From positions 79,595 to 143,594 of the forward strand of contig JABLXU010000022.1 of assembly GCA_013177805.1 (NCBI GenBank): 64,000 nucleotides of DNA, in the 5' to 3' direction. The notes under the pieces were generated by a model. That model saw only the letters and a list, made by a program, of their open reading frames with translations, had not been told where the DNA came from and did not search any database. The DNA is from Candidatus Omnitrophota bacterium. Its GTDB lineage: Bacteria > Hinthialibacterota > Hinthialibacteria > Hinthialibacterales > Hinthialibacteraceae. Below are positions 27,144 to 35,892 of this stretch, piece after piece; the first letter of the stretch is position 1; the number at the start of each line of letters is the position of its first letter. Both the position numbers and the translations under genes were made by a program.

Positions 27144-29162
27144 TCACGAGGCGGGATACCGCTCCAATACGCTGCGGAACGGCCGGCCCGGTCCCTGTTC
27201 GATTAGACGCAAGATATAAACCGGCCATTCCGGATAATTCCGCAGTAACCGGACGTTCTCTTCCCTCCCCCAGTCCAACGCCACAATCCAACCATGCCGC
27301 AGGAACGGATCGAGAAACGAAAACACGGCGGCATAATCGTCGGCGTTCTCCACGAATATGACCGCGTTCTCTTCCTGCACTCCCGCGCGCAGGGCGGCGG
27401 CGGCCTCATCCCGCGTGCCCCAGTAATCGTCGCAAAGATCCCCCCAACATGCCACCCACGTAGTCCCCGCCGCCGTCACGATGCTGATGAGTAAAAATCC
27501 ATAAATCAAACCCTGGACACGGGGATAGGCCCATCGTACTCCCGCTCCCCAGACCCGATGGATTTCCTCGATGCCCCGCGCCGTCAGAAAGATCCAGCCG
27601 GGGATCGTTTCATAATAAAACCGGGGGCCGAAACAGTAATCCTGGTAAAAATAGAAAAAATAGACAGCCGCCACCATTCCAATGGCCGCCACGCAAAACC
27701 AATCCGCGCTTCTCCGGGTAAAACCGGGGATAAACAACAGGAATGCCAGCGTCAACGAAGGAACCGGCCAGCCAAACAAAAACAGATTCAACCCGTTGAA
27801 ATTGCAGATCGTGTTGGCCAATCCCCGCATGGGATTGTGATGCACTCCCGCGGGAACCGGGGGTCCCAAGGGATGCGGCCCCCAAGGTTTCTCGCCGAAT
27901 CCCATGGGATTGGCGTCAAAATAATGAACATAACCCGGAATCCATGGCGAGCCGGTCGTCCAGGCGTTGTACATCAGATAAAAAACGGCCGGCGGCGCAC
28001 ATCCGGCGGCCATCACTAGGGTCGTGAGGACAATTCGCCTCGGATGCTTCCACCATCGGATGCCATACCCCGCCATGACTACGCTCAACACCGCCAGCGC
28101 GGTCAACGGGCGGATCAGATAGGCGAATCCCGCGGCCAATCCAGCCGCCAATCCCAGGAGAACCGGGCGTTTGGGGGAAAGGCGGCCTCCCGGAACAAAG
28201 AGCAACAGGATCACCAGCAATAGGAACAACAAGCAGGGAGGGTGATTCATGTACTCCGAACCCATCATCAAGAAAAAAGGCGACAAGCCCATCAATACGC
28301 AACCCAGCCGCGCGGTGAAGGGCGTGGAAAAACACCAGGCCAAGACAAAATACGCTGGAACAATCGCCCCCGACACCAAGGGATTCAGCCAATCCGATAT
28401 GCCCAGCCGCACGGGTAAGGCTAGCCAAAGCGAATGACCGGGGGGATAGATCGAATACCATATCCCACGCTCCACCACGAGATAGAGCCGCTCGAAAAAC
28501 CGGGAATCCGGCGGAGCCGGGGCGGCCATCATGCCATGGGCGAACACTTTGGCTTGGAAGAGTTGCGCGAGGCTGTCCTGGATGTGCGGGACATTTCCCA
28601 ACGCGTACACGTAAATGCCGTGCGCCGCCAGAACCGCCCAGGCGGCCGGCAACCCGATCCAGAGCCCATCCCGCCAACTCAGAAAGGGATCATGCAGCAC
28701 GCGGTCGAGTTTCGCGAACCGGCGGCCCCACCGCTCGAGAAACGCGATGTAACAAGAGGACACCATCCCCATGGCCGTGGCGCTCAGGCACAATCCCATG
28801 AACCAAAGGGCGCCATACCACATCCATTCTTCATAAAAAAAAGAACCGTGAATCCACCAGTTGCCCCAAGGCAACATGGTGAGCAGCAAGCCGGCAGCAG
28901 CCGGCCCGTATCCCCACGGCCGCGCGAGTCCATACCCGCCGCGTAAGGCGGGCCGCACGGCGAAAAGGGTAAATGCCAAAGCCACGGCCAGGATCACGCC
29001 CACCAGCCAAGGCGAATGGTACCCCGCCACGCGAAGGAAATGGATCCACGGGGCTTGATGGTTTGTCCCGCTCTTGGCGATCCAGAACAGCAGACCAAGC
29101 ACAACAGCAAGCAACAGCAGGATGGCGAAAGCGAACCAATAGCGTGTCTTTGCTGACATCAT
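27144..29162 (-). CDS. Polytopic GT-C type glycosyltransferase-like membrane protein
   Basis: 672 aa (ATGATG start; the second ATG is 29159). At least ten hydrophobic segments from residue 8 to about 560, and a short soluble C-terminal domain with V-E-N-A-D-D-Y. The topology and the large loop with Y-P-P-G-H-S-L-W (the PPGH style seen in many GT39-like proteins) suggest a polyprenyl-phosphate sugar transferase. It precedes murA by 58 bases on the same strand, so they may be cotranscribed. Substrate unknown. Confidence 0.75.
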   Translation of the reverse strand: MMSAKTRYWFAFAILLLLAVVLGLLFWIAKSGTNHQAPWIHFLRVAGYHSPWLVGVILAVALAFTLFAVRPALRGGYGLARPWGYGPAAAGLLLTMLPWGNWWIHGSFFYEEWMWYGALWFMGLCLSATAMGMVSSCYIAFLERWGRRFAKLDRVLHDPFLSWRDGLWIGLPAAWAVLAAHGIYVYALGNVPHIQDSLAQLFQAKVFAHGMMAAPAPPDSRFFERLYLVVERGIWYSIYPPGHSLWLALPVRLGISDWLNPLVSGAIVPAYFVLAWCFSTPFTARLGCVLMGLSPFFLMMGSEYMNHPPCLLFLLLVILLLFVPGGRLSPKRPVLLGLAAGLAAGFAYLIRPLTALAVLSVVMAGYGIRWWKHPRRIVLTTLVMAAGCAPPAVFYLMYNAWTTGSPWIPGYVHYFDANPMGFGEKPWGPHPLGPPVPAGVHHNPMRGLANTICNFNGLNLFLFGWPVPSLTLAFLLFIPGFTRRSADWFCVAAIGMVAAVYFFYFYQDYCFGPRFYYETIPGWIFLTARGIEEIHRVWGAGVRWAYPRVQGLIYGFLLISIVTAAGTTWVACWGDLCDDYWGTRDEAAAALRAGVQEENAVIFVENADDYAAVFSFLDPFLRHGWIVALDWGREENVRLLRNYPEWPVYILRLIEQGPGRPFRSVLERYPAS

Positions 29163-29294
29163 GCGAGCCGTTTTTATAAGCGGAACGTAATGTAAATTCG
29201 GCTTTATTCTGATCCAGGCAATCCAAAAAACCGAGTGAAATGCCGCCCAGCGAACATATTTTTAATTTTTTTTCGATTGATTGATATTTTTTGC

Positions 29295-29326
29295 TTGACA
29301 ATATTACATCGGTTGTAATATATATA
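29295..29326 (+). promoter_or_regulatory. Promoter of the histone-like gene
   Basis: Perfect TTGACA at 29295-29300. The A/T run after it offers TATATA at 29319-29324 (18-nt spacer) or 29321-29326 (20-nt spacer). A 20-nt spacer would be of the stretched MerR-activated kind. Confidence 0.65.
29301..29321. promoter_or_regulatory. Operator-like perfect palindrome in the promoter spacer
   Basis: ATATTACA-TCGGT-TGTAATAT: two 8-bp arms with a 5-nt centre, placed between the -35 and -10 elements. This is the classical position of MerR-family sites, and a MerR-type gene lies 600 bases downstream on the same strand. Confidence 0.6.
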
Positions 29327-29407
29327 AATAAATCCTACCCATGGAACCCCGCCCGGACAGCGAACGGCCGCGGGAACCGTGAAAGCGCTGAAGGAGGTGA
29401 ACCAGTA

Positions 29408-29644
29408 ATGGTAGCGAAGAAATCCATGGCAACGAAGAGGACGGCCGCCGGAAAGTCGGCCACCCCGGAAAAAGGGACGGCCAAAAAGGCTGCGGCTAAG
29501 AAAACCACGGCTAAGAAAGCGACCGTGAAACGGACAACGGCCAAGAAAGCGACAGCCAAGAAGACTACGGCGAAGAAGACCACGGCCAAAAAAACCACCG
29601 CCAAGAAAACCACGGCCAAAAAAACCGCTCCCAAGAAAGCATGA
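29408..29644 (+). CDS. Histone H1-like Lys/Ala/Thr repeat protein
   Basis: 78 aa, almost all K, A and T. The start is fixed by a perfect AAGGAGGTGA 7 nt upstream of the ATG at 29408. After a short N-terminus ([17 protein letters not shown]) the protein is a tandem run of five-residue units of the K-K-T-T-A type. No globular domain is present. It resembles bacterial H1/AlgP/Hc-like tails that bind and compact DNA through charge. The opposite strand shows a false membrane protein because of the repeat. The strong promoter, palindrome and ribosome site suggest high but controlled expression. Confidence 0.85.
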   Translation: MVAKKSMATKRTAAGKSATPEKGTAKKAAAKKTTAKKATVKRTTAKKATAKKTTAKKTTAKKTTAKKTTAKKTAPKKA

Positions 29645-29826
29645 GAACGGTTTCACCGCGGTGAGCGGGGTGCCTGCGGATACCGGGAAACAGCGCGGTG
29701 TTTTCAGGCGGCCGGACCGTGAAATAAAATCAACGCGGTCCGGGAACGTGAAGCCAATGCGGTACGTGGGATTGTGCCGTCTAAGACGGCCGTAGCCGTT
29801 GCTATCCGCCTTGTTGGGTTTGAGGG
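29645..29826 (+). other. Structured 3' region after the histone-like gene
   Basis: No coding frame is supported. Perfect inverted repeats are visible: TCACCGCGGTGA near 29652, CCGGACCG/CGGTCCGG (about 29713-29744), and GCCGTC-TAA-GACGGC near 29778. It may be a long 3' UTR or carry a small RNA ending at the terminator at 29827. Confidence 0.45.
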
Positions 29827-29859
29827 GCATCTTCAGTGCTCTGAAGGTGCTGTTTTTTT
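29827..29859 (+). terminator. Rho-independent terminator
   Basis: GCATCTTCAG-TGCT-CTGAAGGTGC (ten pairs with one G.T) followed by TGTTTTTTT. It separates the histone-like transcript from the MerR gene. Confidence 0.88.
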
Positions 29860-29995
29860 CTCTTTTGCCTGGAAGGAAAAACGATGCTATGATGGTGTAT
29901 CCATGTTTCACTCATTATAATATGCAAATGCTCGATCCTGTTGCAGATTGAATACCATTCATCCCATTCGGATACCATGCTTTGCGAGGAAAGCC

Positions 29996-30475
29996 ATGAA
30001 AACCGCTAAAATCCGCCCGATCAAATCCGCATTTCAATCTGGGGAAGTCATCGCTTTGATCCAACGGCTGGACGGGATCAAAATCGACCCGGTCCGGTTG
30101 CATTACTACGAAAAGACCGGACTGATCAAGGCCAGCGTGCGGTCCGCTCAGGGCTGTGGCAAACATAAACTCTATTCGTTCGCCGACCTGGTGATGCTGC
30201 GGTGGTTTCTCCAATTGCGCAAACAGGGATTGAGCATGCAAAAAGTCCGCCGGGGGATCTCCTACCTGCGCAAAAACATGCCCCGCTATATCGAAAAACC
30301 CTTCGAACACGAACTCTTTTTCGTGACCGACGGCCAGGATATGTTCGCTTTGGTGAATGGCGAAGAAGCCATCTCCCTGGTGCGCAATCCCGGACAAAAA
30401 TTTTTTGGGGTGATGGTGTACGATTTCAAGAAGATGATCGATGACACGCTGGAGGCGGTGGAAAAGGCCGCTTGA
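29996..30475 (+). CDS. MerR-family transcriptional regulator
   Basis: 159 aa. The ATG at 29996 has GAGG 6 nt upstream; an in-frame TTG 16 codons earlier does not. The winged HTH is clear: V-R-L-H-Y-Y-E-K-T-G-L-I (about 37-48), then the wing and KLYSFADLVMLRW, followed by the long dimer helix QLRKQGLSMQKVRRGISYLRK. The C-terminal 60 residues form a small domain with no cysteine cluster, so this is not a metal-thiolate sensor of the CueR/MerR kind. Likely target: the palindrome at 29301; that link is inference. Confidence 0.85.
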   Translation: MKTAKIRPIKSAFQSGEVIALIQRLDGIKIDPVRLHYYEKTGLIKASVRSAQGCGKHKLYSFADLVMLRWFLQLRKQGLSMQKVRRGISYLRKNMPRYIEKPFEHELFFVTDGQDMFALVNGEEAISLVRNPGQKFFGVMVYDFKKMIDDTLEAVEKAA

Positions 30476-30482
30476 GATACGG

Positions 30483-31733
30483 TTATCCTTCACAAAACGA
30501 GAGACTGGCGAAAGTCACCACCGACTCGGTCTCCCGTTCCACCGCTTGGCCGTAATGCAACAAACGCCCGGAACCGGGCCGGGCAATGTCGAGCACCATG
30601 TAGATGGGCGAAAGGCCGCAAACGTTATTGCGGTCTTTATTTTTGGCGATGCGCGCATAAAAACGTTCCGCCTCTCCGCTTTGGATGGCCTCCAGCACGG
30701 CTTGGTCCTCCCGCTCCACCCGGGCCAGCTCGGCAGCCGGAATTCCCTGTTCGTGGCCGAACCGTTTCCCCACATGGCTCAAATCGACTCCCGCGATCAG
30801 GGCCACCCGGCCGGGATATTCGTCCACCAGCCGGCGCAGCAGATCCAGACAGGAAGCCAAATCGGGATCTTGCCGGGGCGAAATCCCCTCCTGGACGTAC
30901 CGGTGAAACGATCCGCACAGAATCGGCACGATTTTCCCCTGCCAATCCCCGTCCAGGATATACCGCAGCCAGACGGCTTGGAACTCCGCCGAATGCTCGT
31001 TCCGGTGCAGCCATTCCTCCTCGAAGACATCCACCGGCGCTTCCCGGCTGAATTGTTCGACAAAGCGCGTATCAGTCGGCATCCGCCCCAGCGGGGTGTT
31101 GTAATCTTTAGGTGTCAGAATGAAGAGGCTGTGCACGCTTTGATGGGCGGTGCCGAAGATCAGATACAGATCGGCCGGCGCGCAACGGGCGGCTTCCCTG
31201 TAAGCGTGGGCAAAACCGGCTCCCCCGCGGTGAAAATCGATGTGTGGGGCAATCAAGACCTTCAATTGCTTTTGAGAATGGATTGAGGACCGGGGCGTTT
31301 CTTCCCCAATCGCCCGCATATACCCCTCCAATCGGCTCCGCAATAAATCCGCCTCCGCGGGATACACCGTTCCCGCGTGGGCTGGTTCCCGGCAGGGGGA
31401 AGCCCGGAACTGTTCCTGCAAGGCCTCCAAAGCGTGTTGATAGGTCTCCGACTCCAGGAACAATTCCTGATCGAGCCGTTCGATAATCTCCTCGATTTGT
31501 CTCCGGGTGATGAGTTGCTGGTATTGCCGCATGAACGCTTCCTGGATGTCCAGGAGAGAATGGCGGCCGTCAAACAGAGAGACCACGAAAAAAACCGGCG
31601 GTGGTAAAACGAGAATGTGCGGGGCGATCCCGCGCGGATCCCGCAGGCAGATTCCATACTGGGGCCCTTGATGGTGGGGAAACGCCTCCACGGGACGGAT
31701 TTTGGGATAATCGAGATCAAGCCGCTCCGCCAC
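30483..31733 (-). CDS. amrB: MEMO1 family protein (AmmeMemoRadiSam system protein B) with N-terminal extension
   Basis: 416 aa. Residues 150-415 are the Memo domain, related to extradiol dioxygenases; histidines in IAPHIDFHRGG, F-G-T-A-H-Q and LCGSFH are candidate metal ligands, with D-L-S-H-V-G-K further on. The first 120 residues are an added helical domain (FDGRHSLLDIQEAF) that looks like a PqqD/MoaD-independent winged fold; I am not sure of it. In many genomes Memo sits with AMMECR1 and a radical SAM gene; neither is next to it here. Its stop lies 8 bases from the MerR stop (convergent). Confidence 0.85.
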   Translation of the reverse strand: MAERLDLDYPKIRPVEAFPHHQGPQYGICLRDPRGIAPHILVLPPPVFFVVSLFDGRHSLLDIQEAFMRQYQQLITRRQIEEIIERLDQELFLESETYQHALEALQEQFRASPCREPAHAGTVYPAEADLLRSRLEGYMRAIGEETPRSSIHSQKQLKVLIAPHIDFHRGGAGFAHAYREAARCAPADLYLIFGTAHQSVHSLFILTPKDYNTPLGRMPTDTRFVEQFSREAPVDVFEEEWLHRNEHSAEFQAVWLRYILDGDWQGKIVPILCGSFHRYVQEGISPRQDPDLASCLDLLRRLVDEYPGRVALIAGVDLSHVGKRFGHEQGIPAAELARVEREDQAVLEAIQSGEAERFYARIAKNKDRNNVCGLSPIYMVLDIARPGSGRLLHYGQAVERETESVVTFASLSFCEG

Positions 31734-31765
31734 CTATTTGGCTCCTTACAGGCTGATTCCCTCTA

Positions 31766-31791
31766 TACAAACGGCGTCCCTCAGGACGCCG
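31766..31791 (-). terminator. Likely terminator after tRNA-Pro
   Basis: On the minus strand CGGCGTCC-TGAG-GGACGCCG (31791-31772) is followed by TTTGT. It lies just after the tRNA and before the Memo gene. Confidence 0.6.
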
Positions 31792-31805
31792 GATGAGCCG
31801 TAACA

Positions 31806-31879
31806 TCGGGGCGACTGGATTCGAACCAGCGGCCTCCTACTCCCGAAGCAGGCGCGCTACCAGACTGCGCTACGCCCCG
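31806..31879 (-). tRNA. tRNA-Pro (anticodon CGG)
   Basis: 74 nt. The acceptor stem CGGGGCG pairs with CGCCCCG, discriminator A, no encoded CCA. D arm, anticodon stem CCTGC/GTAGG with loop TTCGGGA (anticodon CGG), and T arm with GGTTCGAATCC are all present. It decodes CCG. Confidence 0.96.
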
Positions 31880-31911
31880 TTTGATTGGCAATTTTCATTC
31901 ATCACATGACA

Positions 31912-31940
31912 ATCCTAATTTCAAGCCGGGATTTCATCAA
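31912..31940 (-). promoter_or_regulatory. Candidate promoter for tRNA-Pro
   Basis: Minus strand TTGATG (31940-31935), 17 nt, then TAGGAT (31917-31912). Start would fall about 25 nt before the tRNA. Confidence 0.45.
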
Positions 31941-31991
31941 GGTGACGATAAAGAAGTCTCGTCATTTTCCGCTGTCAGCCGGACTTCTCTC

Positions 31992-32162
31992 TTAGTTCAT
32001 CTTTACGATGTCGCCGTTGCTCGTCAATCCATTCGTGACATCATAGGGAAATCCCATCCCCAAAACATTATTGTACGCGCCCCGCTTGCCATCCGGTCCC
32101 GCCCCCAGCAACACATACGTCCCATTGGTCAGAGGCCTTAAACCCACCTTGCTCAGTTGCGC
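31992..32162 (-). pseudogene. Detached C-terminal part of the prepilin
   Basis: Directly after the TAA at 32163-32165 the same frame stays open for 56 codons and ends in TAA at 31992. The residues (VLLGAGPDGKRG, then Y-D-V-T-N-G-L-T-S-N-G-D-I-V-K) match the usual C-terminal end of this prepilin family and align with the second prepilin (ISPGPD, then D-I-S-N-G-L-K-S-T-G-D-I-I-R). So one codon separates two halves of one ancestral gene. Confidence 0.75.
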
Positions 32163-32660
32163 TTAGTTGGACGGCGCAAAGAAACTTAAACCATAGTCGG
32201 AGCCGGGGATCGCGGGATCTTCATCAGCGTACATATACGTATAGGGTGGAACCAGGTCTTGCGAAATCAATTGACTATTGGAATCCGCCCCAGAAGTCGG
32301 CGCAAAAAAGGGATCCAACGGAATCGAGGACATATACGACACCGGTGAGGTCAAAGGGGCAAAGAGTCCCGCCATCCCCCCCCGGTCGTTTTGGGCTTTG
32401 CCGCCGATGCCATGAAATATTTTGTTCATGCGTTCAATCCCCTCGGCGATGTCATCGTCCCAAAAATCCACCAGCAGGACACCCTTGTCCAACCGCAGTT
32501 GCTCGATAGCCGTCATGATGCTGCGCATGTCCGCCTGGGCGCGCGCGATTTTGGCCCGCATTTGGGCGTTCAAAAAGTTAGGCACCGCGATCGCGGCCAA
32601 AATGCCGATAATGGCCACCACAATTAACAACTCGATGAGCGTAAATCCCCTGTTCTTCAT
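32163..32660 (-). CDS. Type IV/II secretion prepilin-like protein, cut by an in-frame stop
   Basis: 165 aa as read. The class III leader MKNRG|FTLIELLIVVAIIG gives the prepilin peptidase site after G5 and the E at +5; the helix continues through VPNFLNAQMRAKIARAQADM. The protein stops at F-F-A-P-S-N with TAA although homologous sequence continues in frame for 56 codons. GGAGGAGGAGG, a very strong ribosome site, lies 8 nt upstream, and TATAAT is found at 32699-32694. It would be a pilus or pseudopilus subunit. Truncation, readthrough or a sequence error are all possible. Confidence 0.88.
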   Translation of the reverse strand: MKNRGFTLIELLIVVAIIGILAAIAVPNFLNAQMRAKIARAQADMRSIMTAIEQLRLDKGVLLVDFWDDDIAEGIERMNKIFHGIGGKAQNDRGGMAGLFAPLTSPVSYMSSIPLDPFFAPTSGADSNSQLISQDLVPPYTYMYADEDPAIPGSDYGLSFFAPSN

Positions 32661-32693
32661 AAAGATAGCCTCCTCCTCCAGTGAGTGAATTCA

Positions 32694-32699
32694 ATTATA
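32694..32699 (-). promoter_or_regulatory. -10 element of the prepilin gene
   Basis: Consensus TATAAT on the minus strand, about 34 nt before the start codon. No clear -35 hexamer is seen. Confidence 0.45.
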
Positions 32700-33171
32700 G
32701 GGGAAATCGTATCACTCATCCACTCATCGGGAGGGAAAATTGATACACTTGATGTAAAAAATTGTATGTCCTGATGATCCGGCCGGTGAAAGGGGCCTTC
32801 TCCAAGGCTCTCCCCGCAGCGTCTCCATGTCCACTATCAAAAAATCCCAACGTTTTGCGGATACCTCTGCCGGTTTTCGCGCAAAAAATCCTCCCCTTTG
32901 GGAGTTGGCAATCAGCAAACCATCCCGCGCCACATTTTTCACGGCACGGTTAAATTCCGGCTATCCAGAAATCCTGGAAAATCGTAGGATAGTGAATATG
33001 GATCACATACCGCCATGATTGGATTATAGGAAGAAATAAATTCTCGAATTTCATGGACAATTGGGATTTCTCGATTCAGTGGAGTGTGGATCATCCGATA
33101 TTCCTAGGCATCAACAACGAATCCGTTACCGGACAAAACTCCACACAGAGAAGGATCCGGTTTTTATCATT
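32700..33171. other. Intergenic region, no gene seen
   Basis: About 470 bases between divergent genes. Small open frames on both strands (for example 32724-32942 minus, 32827-33018 plus) lack ribosome sites and any recognisable product. It probably carries the promoter of the GxGYxYP-like gene. Confidence 0.4.
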
Positions 33172-35496
33172 ATGCGAATGCTACTTCTTCTTCCACATTT
33201 TTTAGTTTTCTCCTTTTTATTGGGTTGCGGATTCTGTTTTCCAGCGGCTTCTCAGACGGAGCCGCCGGTTCCCGGCATGATCCCAGAAGCCTCCGCCACA
33301 GTTTCTGATCCGTCATCCGCTGCCACGAAAACGCTTTATGTTTTTGATCTAGAATCGTACTTAAATCGGCATCCTGAAAACAAAGTTTGGCAGTATGATG
33401 TCATCAATCTGGTCACGGCACTGCAGGGTCTTGTCAACCGGAAAGAACCCAGGCTTTATATCCTCTACGTCCGGGAGCGTTTGTCATCCAGCGGAATCAA
33501 CATCGACCGGTACTGGCTGGAAAAAATCCATGGCAGGCAAGGATTTTTAGCGGAGTATGAATTGATTCCCGTCCGTACGCTGGAGGAACTGATCTCGATC
33601 TTCCGGAGTTATTTTTCGGCCATCGTCCTTTGGGATCCTAAACTGCCCGCTACCAGTAATGTCGCTCTGACGATCGCGGGCGCGGATGGCATGCTCCCCC
33701 TCCGCCACGATCCTTCGCCCGATTCGCTTTACAGCCAACTGGTTGCCGGTGGACCCCGCCTTCCAGTCCAGGTTCGCCTGTCCGACAAGTTCAATGCCGT
33801 CAGCAAGATACCCGACACCAGCCTGGACACCACCACCACGGCCAAAACCGACGCCTATGTCTGGGCGAAAACTTTGTATCTGGATGGCGGAGCGTGCGCT
33901 CCCGGATTGCTGGCATTTTTCCCTGATCCGGCCGACTGGGATTCGCGCGCTCCGGGATATCAATACCCCGATTTGCAGACGTGCATGATCGTCAACCGGG
34001 ATTTTTATGTGGCCCGGAAAGCCTTTTTTCTCGATTTGGATCCATGGTGGGATGAACCGGCCACCGATGGACCACAAAATCCCTTTTTTACCGGGATCGA
34101 CCAGAAAATCCTGCTGGATATCTTGAAATCCGCCCATGACACGGCATCCCGCGATATCCGGTTGCTGCGGGTGGGCGGCTTTGTTCCCTGGTGGTTCAAG
34201 TACAGCAACGCGGAGGGGCGGATCGGGAAACACACGCCGGAAGAAACGGCGGAAGAATTCATCGGAACCCTCTCGGCCTTCAACGGCCTTCTCGACGCCG
34301 ATGGAGTGCCTTTCGCTTCTATCGCCAACGCTTCCGTCTTTCAACATTTCCCTCTCCCGGAGCGGTATGTTCAAAATCCCGTCCCCCCGCCCCGGCCCTT
34401 GGAGAACAAAAACTATCTGCTGTTTGTCATCGGGGCGTTTCAGTCATCGGCCATGCTGTACCAAGCGGTTCCGTTCCTCTGGAACGATCTGTTCCGGGGC
34501 GAAATCCCGCTCGCCTGGGCCATTTCTCCGCTGTTAAGCGAACGCGTGCCCCACATATTCGATTATTTGTATGAAACGAAAACGTCCAACGACTATTTTG
34601 TGTCGGGCAGTGAGGGAGCGGGTATGTGCTACATCAACCGGTTCACCCCTCCCAACCGGCCGGCCGAATTAGGGAACGCGTTGCCGTACTGGAACGAATT
34701 TTCAAAGGATTTGTACCGCCGGTTCGATCTGCACACCACCGTGGCCGCGGATCTCCACCGGGAAGCCCAAAATACGATGTTTACGACAGCGTTACAAACA
34801 GAATTTTTATCCTTTTCCCCTCAAGGCGTGGCTACCCTGAAGCCGTTTCAACAACTGCTGGCTGGCCGCCTGGTTCCCTTTATTCGGGAAACCGCCCAGT
34901 TCCACCACAAGATGGTGCCCCTGGACCAAGCAGTCGAAACCATCCTGCGGGCCAGCGCCAAAGATCAACCGACGTTTCAGGTTTACCGGTTCAACTTGGC
35001 CAATCCTACGGCCTTGGTGCAGCTCTATCAGCGCCTTCAAGCCTCTTCCTCCCAGTTTCCCTATGAACTCGTCGATCCATTCACGTTCTTTTATCTGCTG
35101 CGCCAGTATCGGGCTAAAGACGATCCCACCGCCAACGCCCTCATTCCCGCTTACCTCTCTCATACCATTCCGGTGGAGATGCGGCCAGGCGAAACACTGC
35201 CCGCTACCGTCACACTGCGTAATGATGGCTGGGATATTTGGAACGGGCCGCAACTCCCCGTGGACCGCCGCTACCGGTTGACGTACCGGTGGATCTACGA
35301 AGGAGAAACCACCGCCATCATGGGCCGGCATCCCGCGTATATCGAAGGACCTGTGCCGCCCGGCCAACAAACCCGGGCCGCCATTCTCATCGTCGCTCCA
35401 GCCCGCACGGGACTCTATCGGTTGGTGCTGCAATTTGAGCAAGAAAATGTCCGCGCCTCGTATTTGGAAGAAGAGGTCCGGATTTTGGTGAAATAG
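33172..35496 (+). CDS. Secreted GxGYxYP-domain-like protein with NBR1-like Ig tail
   Basis: 774 aa from the ATG at 33172, which begins a signal peptide or lipoprotein leader (FSFLLGCG). Residues around 70-95 (YDVINLVTALQGLVNRKEPRLY) match the GxGYxYP_N domain of putative glycoside hydrolases found in polysaccharide degraders. The name-giving motif appears altered: S-E-G-A-G-M-C-Y-I-N-R-F near 490-500 rather than G-x-G-Y-x-Y-P. The last 110 residues (MRPGETLPATVTLRNDGWDIW) look like an NBR1-type Ig-like domain. It is probably an extracellular carbohydrate-active or binding protein. Family assignment is moderate. Confidence 0.7.
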   Translation: MRMLLLLPHFLVFSFLLGCGFCFPAASQTEPPVPGMIPEASATVSDPSSAATKTLYVFDLESYLNRHPENKVWQYDVINLVTALQGLVNRKEPRLYILYVRERLSSSGINIDRYWLEKIHGRQGFLAEYELIPVRTLEELISIFRSYFSAIVLWDPKLPATSNVALTIAGADGMLPLRHDPSPDSLYSQLVAGGPRLPVQVRLSDKFNAVSKIPDTSLDTTTTAKTDAYVWAKTLYLDGGACAPGLLAFFPDPADWDSRAPGYQYPDLQTCMIVNRDFYVARKAFFLDLDPWWDEPATDGPQNPFFTGIDQKILLDILKSAHDTASRDIRLLRVGGFVPWWFKYSNAEGRIGKHTPEETAEEFIGTLSAFNGLLDADGVPFASIANASVFQHFPLPERYVQNPVPPPRPLENKNYLLFVIGAFQSSAMLYQAVPFLWNDLFRGEIPLAWAISPLLSERVPHIFDYLYETKTSNDYFVSGSEGAGMCYINRFTPPNRPAELGNALPYWNEFSKDLYRRFDLHTTVAADLHREAQNTMFTTALQTEFLSFSPQGVATLKPFQQLLAGRLVPFIRETAQFHHKMVPLDQAVETILRASAKDQPTFQVYRFNLANPTALVQLYQRLQASSSQFPYELVDPFTFFYLLRQYRAKDDPTANALIPAYLSHTIPVEMRPGETLPATVTLRNDGWDIWNGPQLPVDRRYRLTYRWIYEGETTAIMGRHPAYIEGPVPPGQQTRAAILIVAPARTGLYRLVLQFEQENVRASYLEEEVRILVK

Positions 35497-35892
35497 TTAT
35501 CGGTGAAATAGAAGGCACAACTTACCCGCGCGCGGTACTATCGCAGTGCTCTATTCGTAGTATGAGTGGGAATGGTGATGCGAACCCATCCCCTCTCTCT
35601 CTGAGTGTAGGCCGGGGTGAAGGAAGTCATGGAAAAGCGCAATCTATTTTATTTATCTTTGAAAAATTGGGAAAAGGAATACATACAACGATAGAATAAG
35701 CCCAAGAAAAAAAACTCCCCAGAGAAGGCTGTCCATTGAATCTTGTGCAATTCAATGAAAAAATGACCAATCGGAATTTGGCGTTTGGACCGAACCGATA
35801 CCCGGTCCCGCAGGTGCGGTTCGGTATCTTCGTGTTCGAACCGGAAAAGCAACATGCCCTTTGATCTGACTTTGGGATAGAAAGCAAAACGT
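35497..35892 (+). other. Leader region upstream of accB
   Basis: No gene seen. A weak copy of the dispersed repeat is at 35587-35635. Near the 3' end ACCGAACC (35789-35796) pairs with GGTTCGGT (35818-35825), while GATACC (35797-35802) can pair with GGTATC (35823-35828); the two pairings exclude each other, so this may be a regulatory mRNA leader. Confidence 0.4.
35587..35635 (+). repeat. Dispersed intergenic repeat, degenerate copy C
   Basis: CATCCCCTCTCTCTCTG, then GGGGTGAAGGA and TCATGGAAAAG, in the same order as copies at 11044 and 43631 but with several changes. Confidence 0.4.

Noticed and set aside
29335..29634. Apparent very hydrophobic minus-strand protein (V-V-F-L-A repeats)
   Set aside because: It is the reverse reading of the K-K-T-T-A repeat of the histone-like gene, not a membrane protein.
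32724..33018. Small frames on both strands between the prepilin and the GxGYxYP-like gene
   Set aside because: No ribosome sites and no similarity to any family I know.
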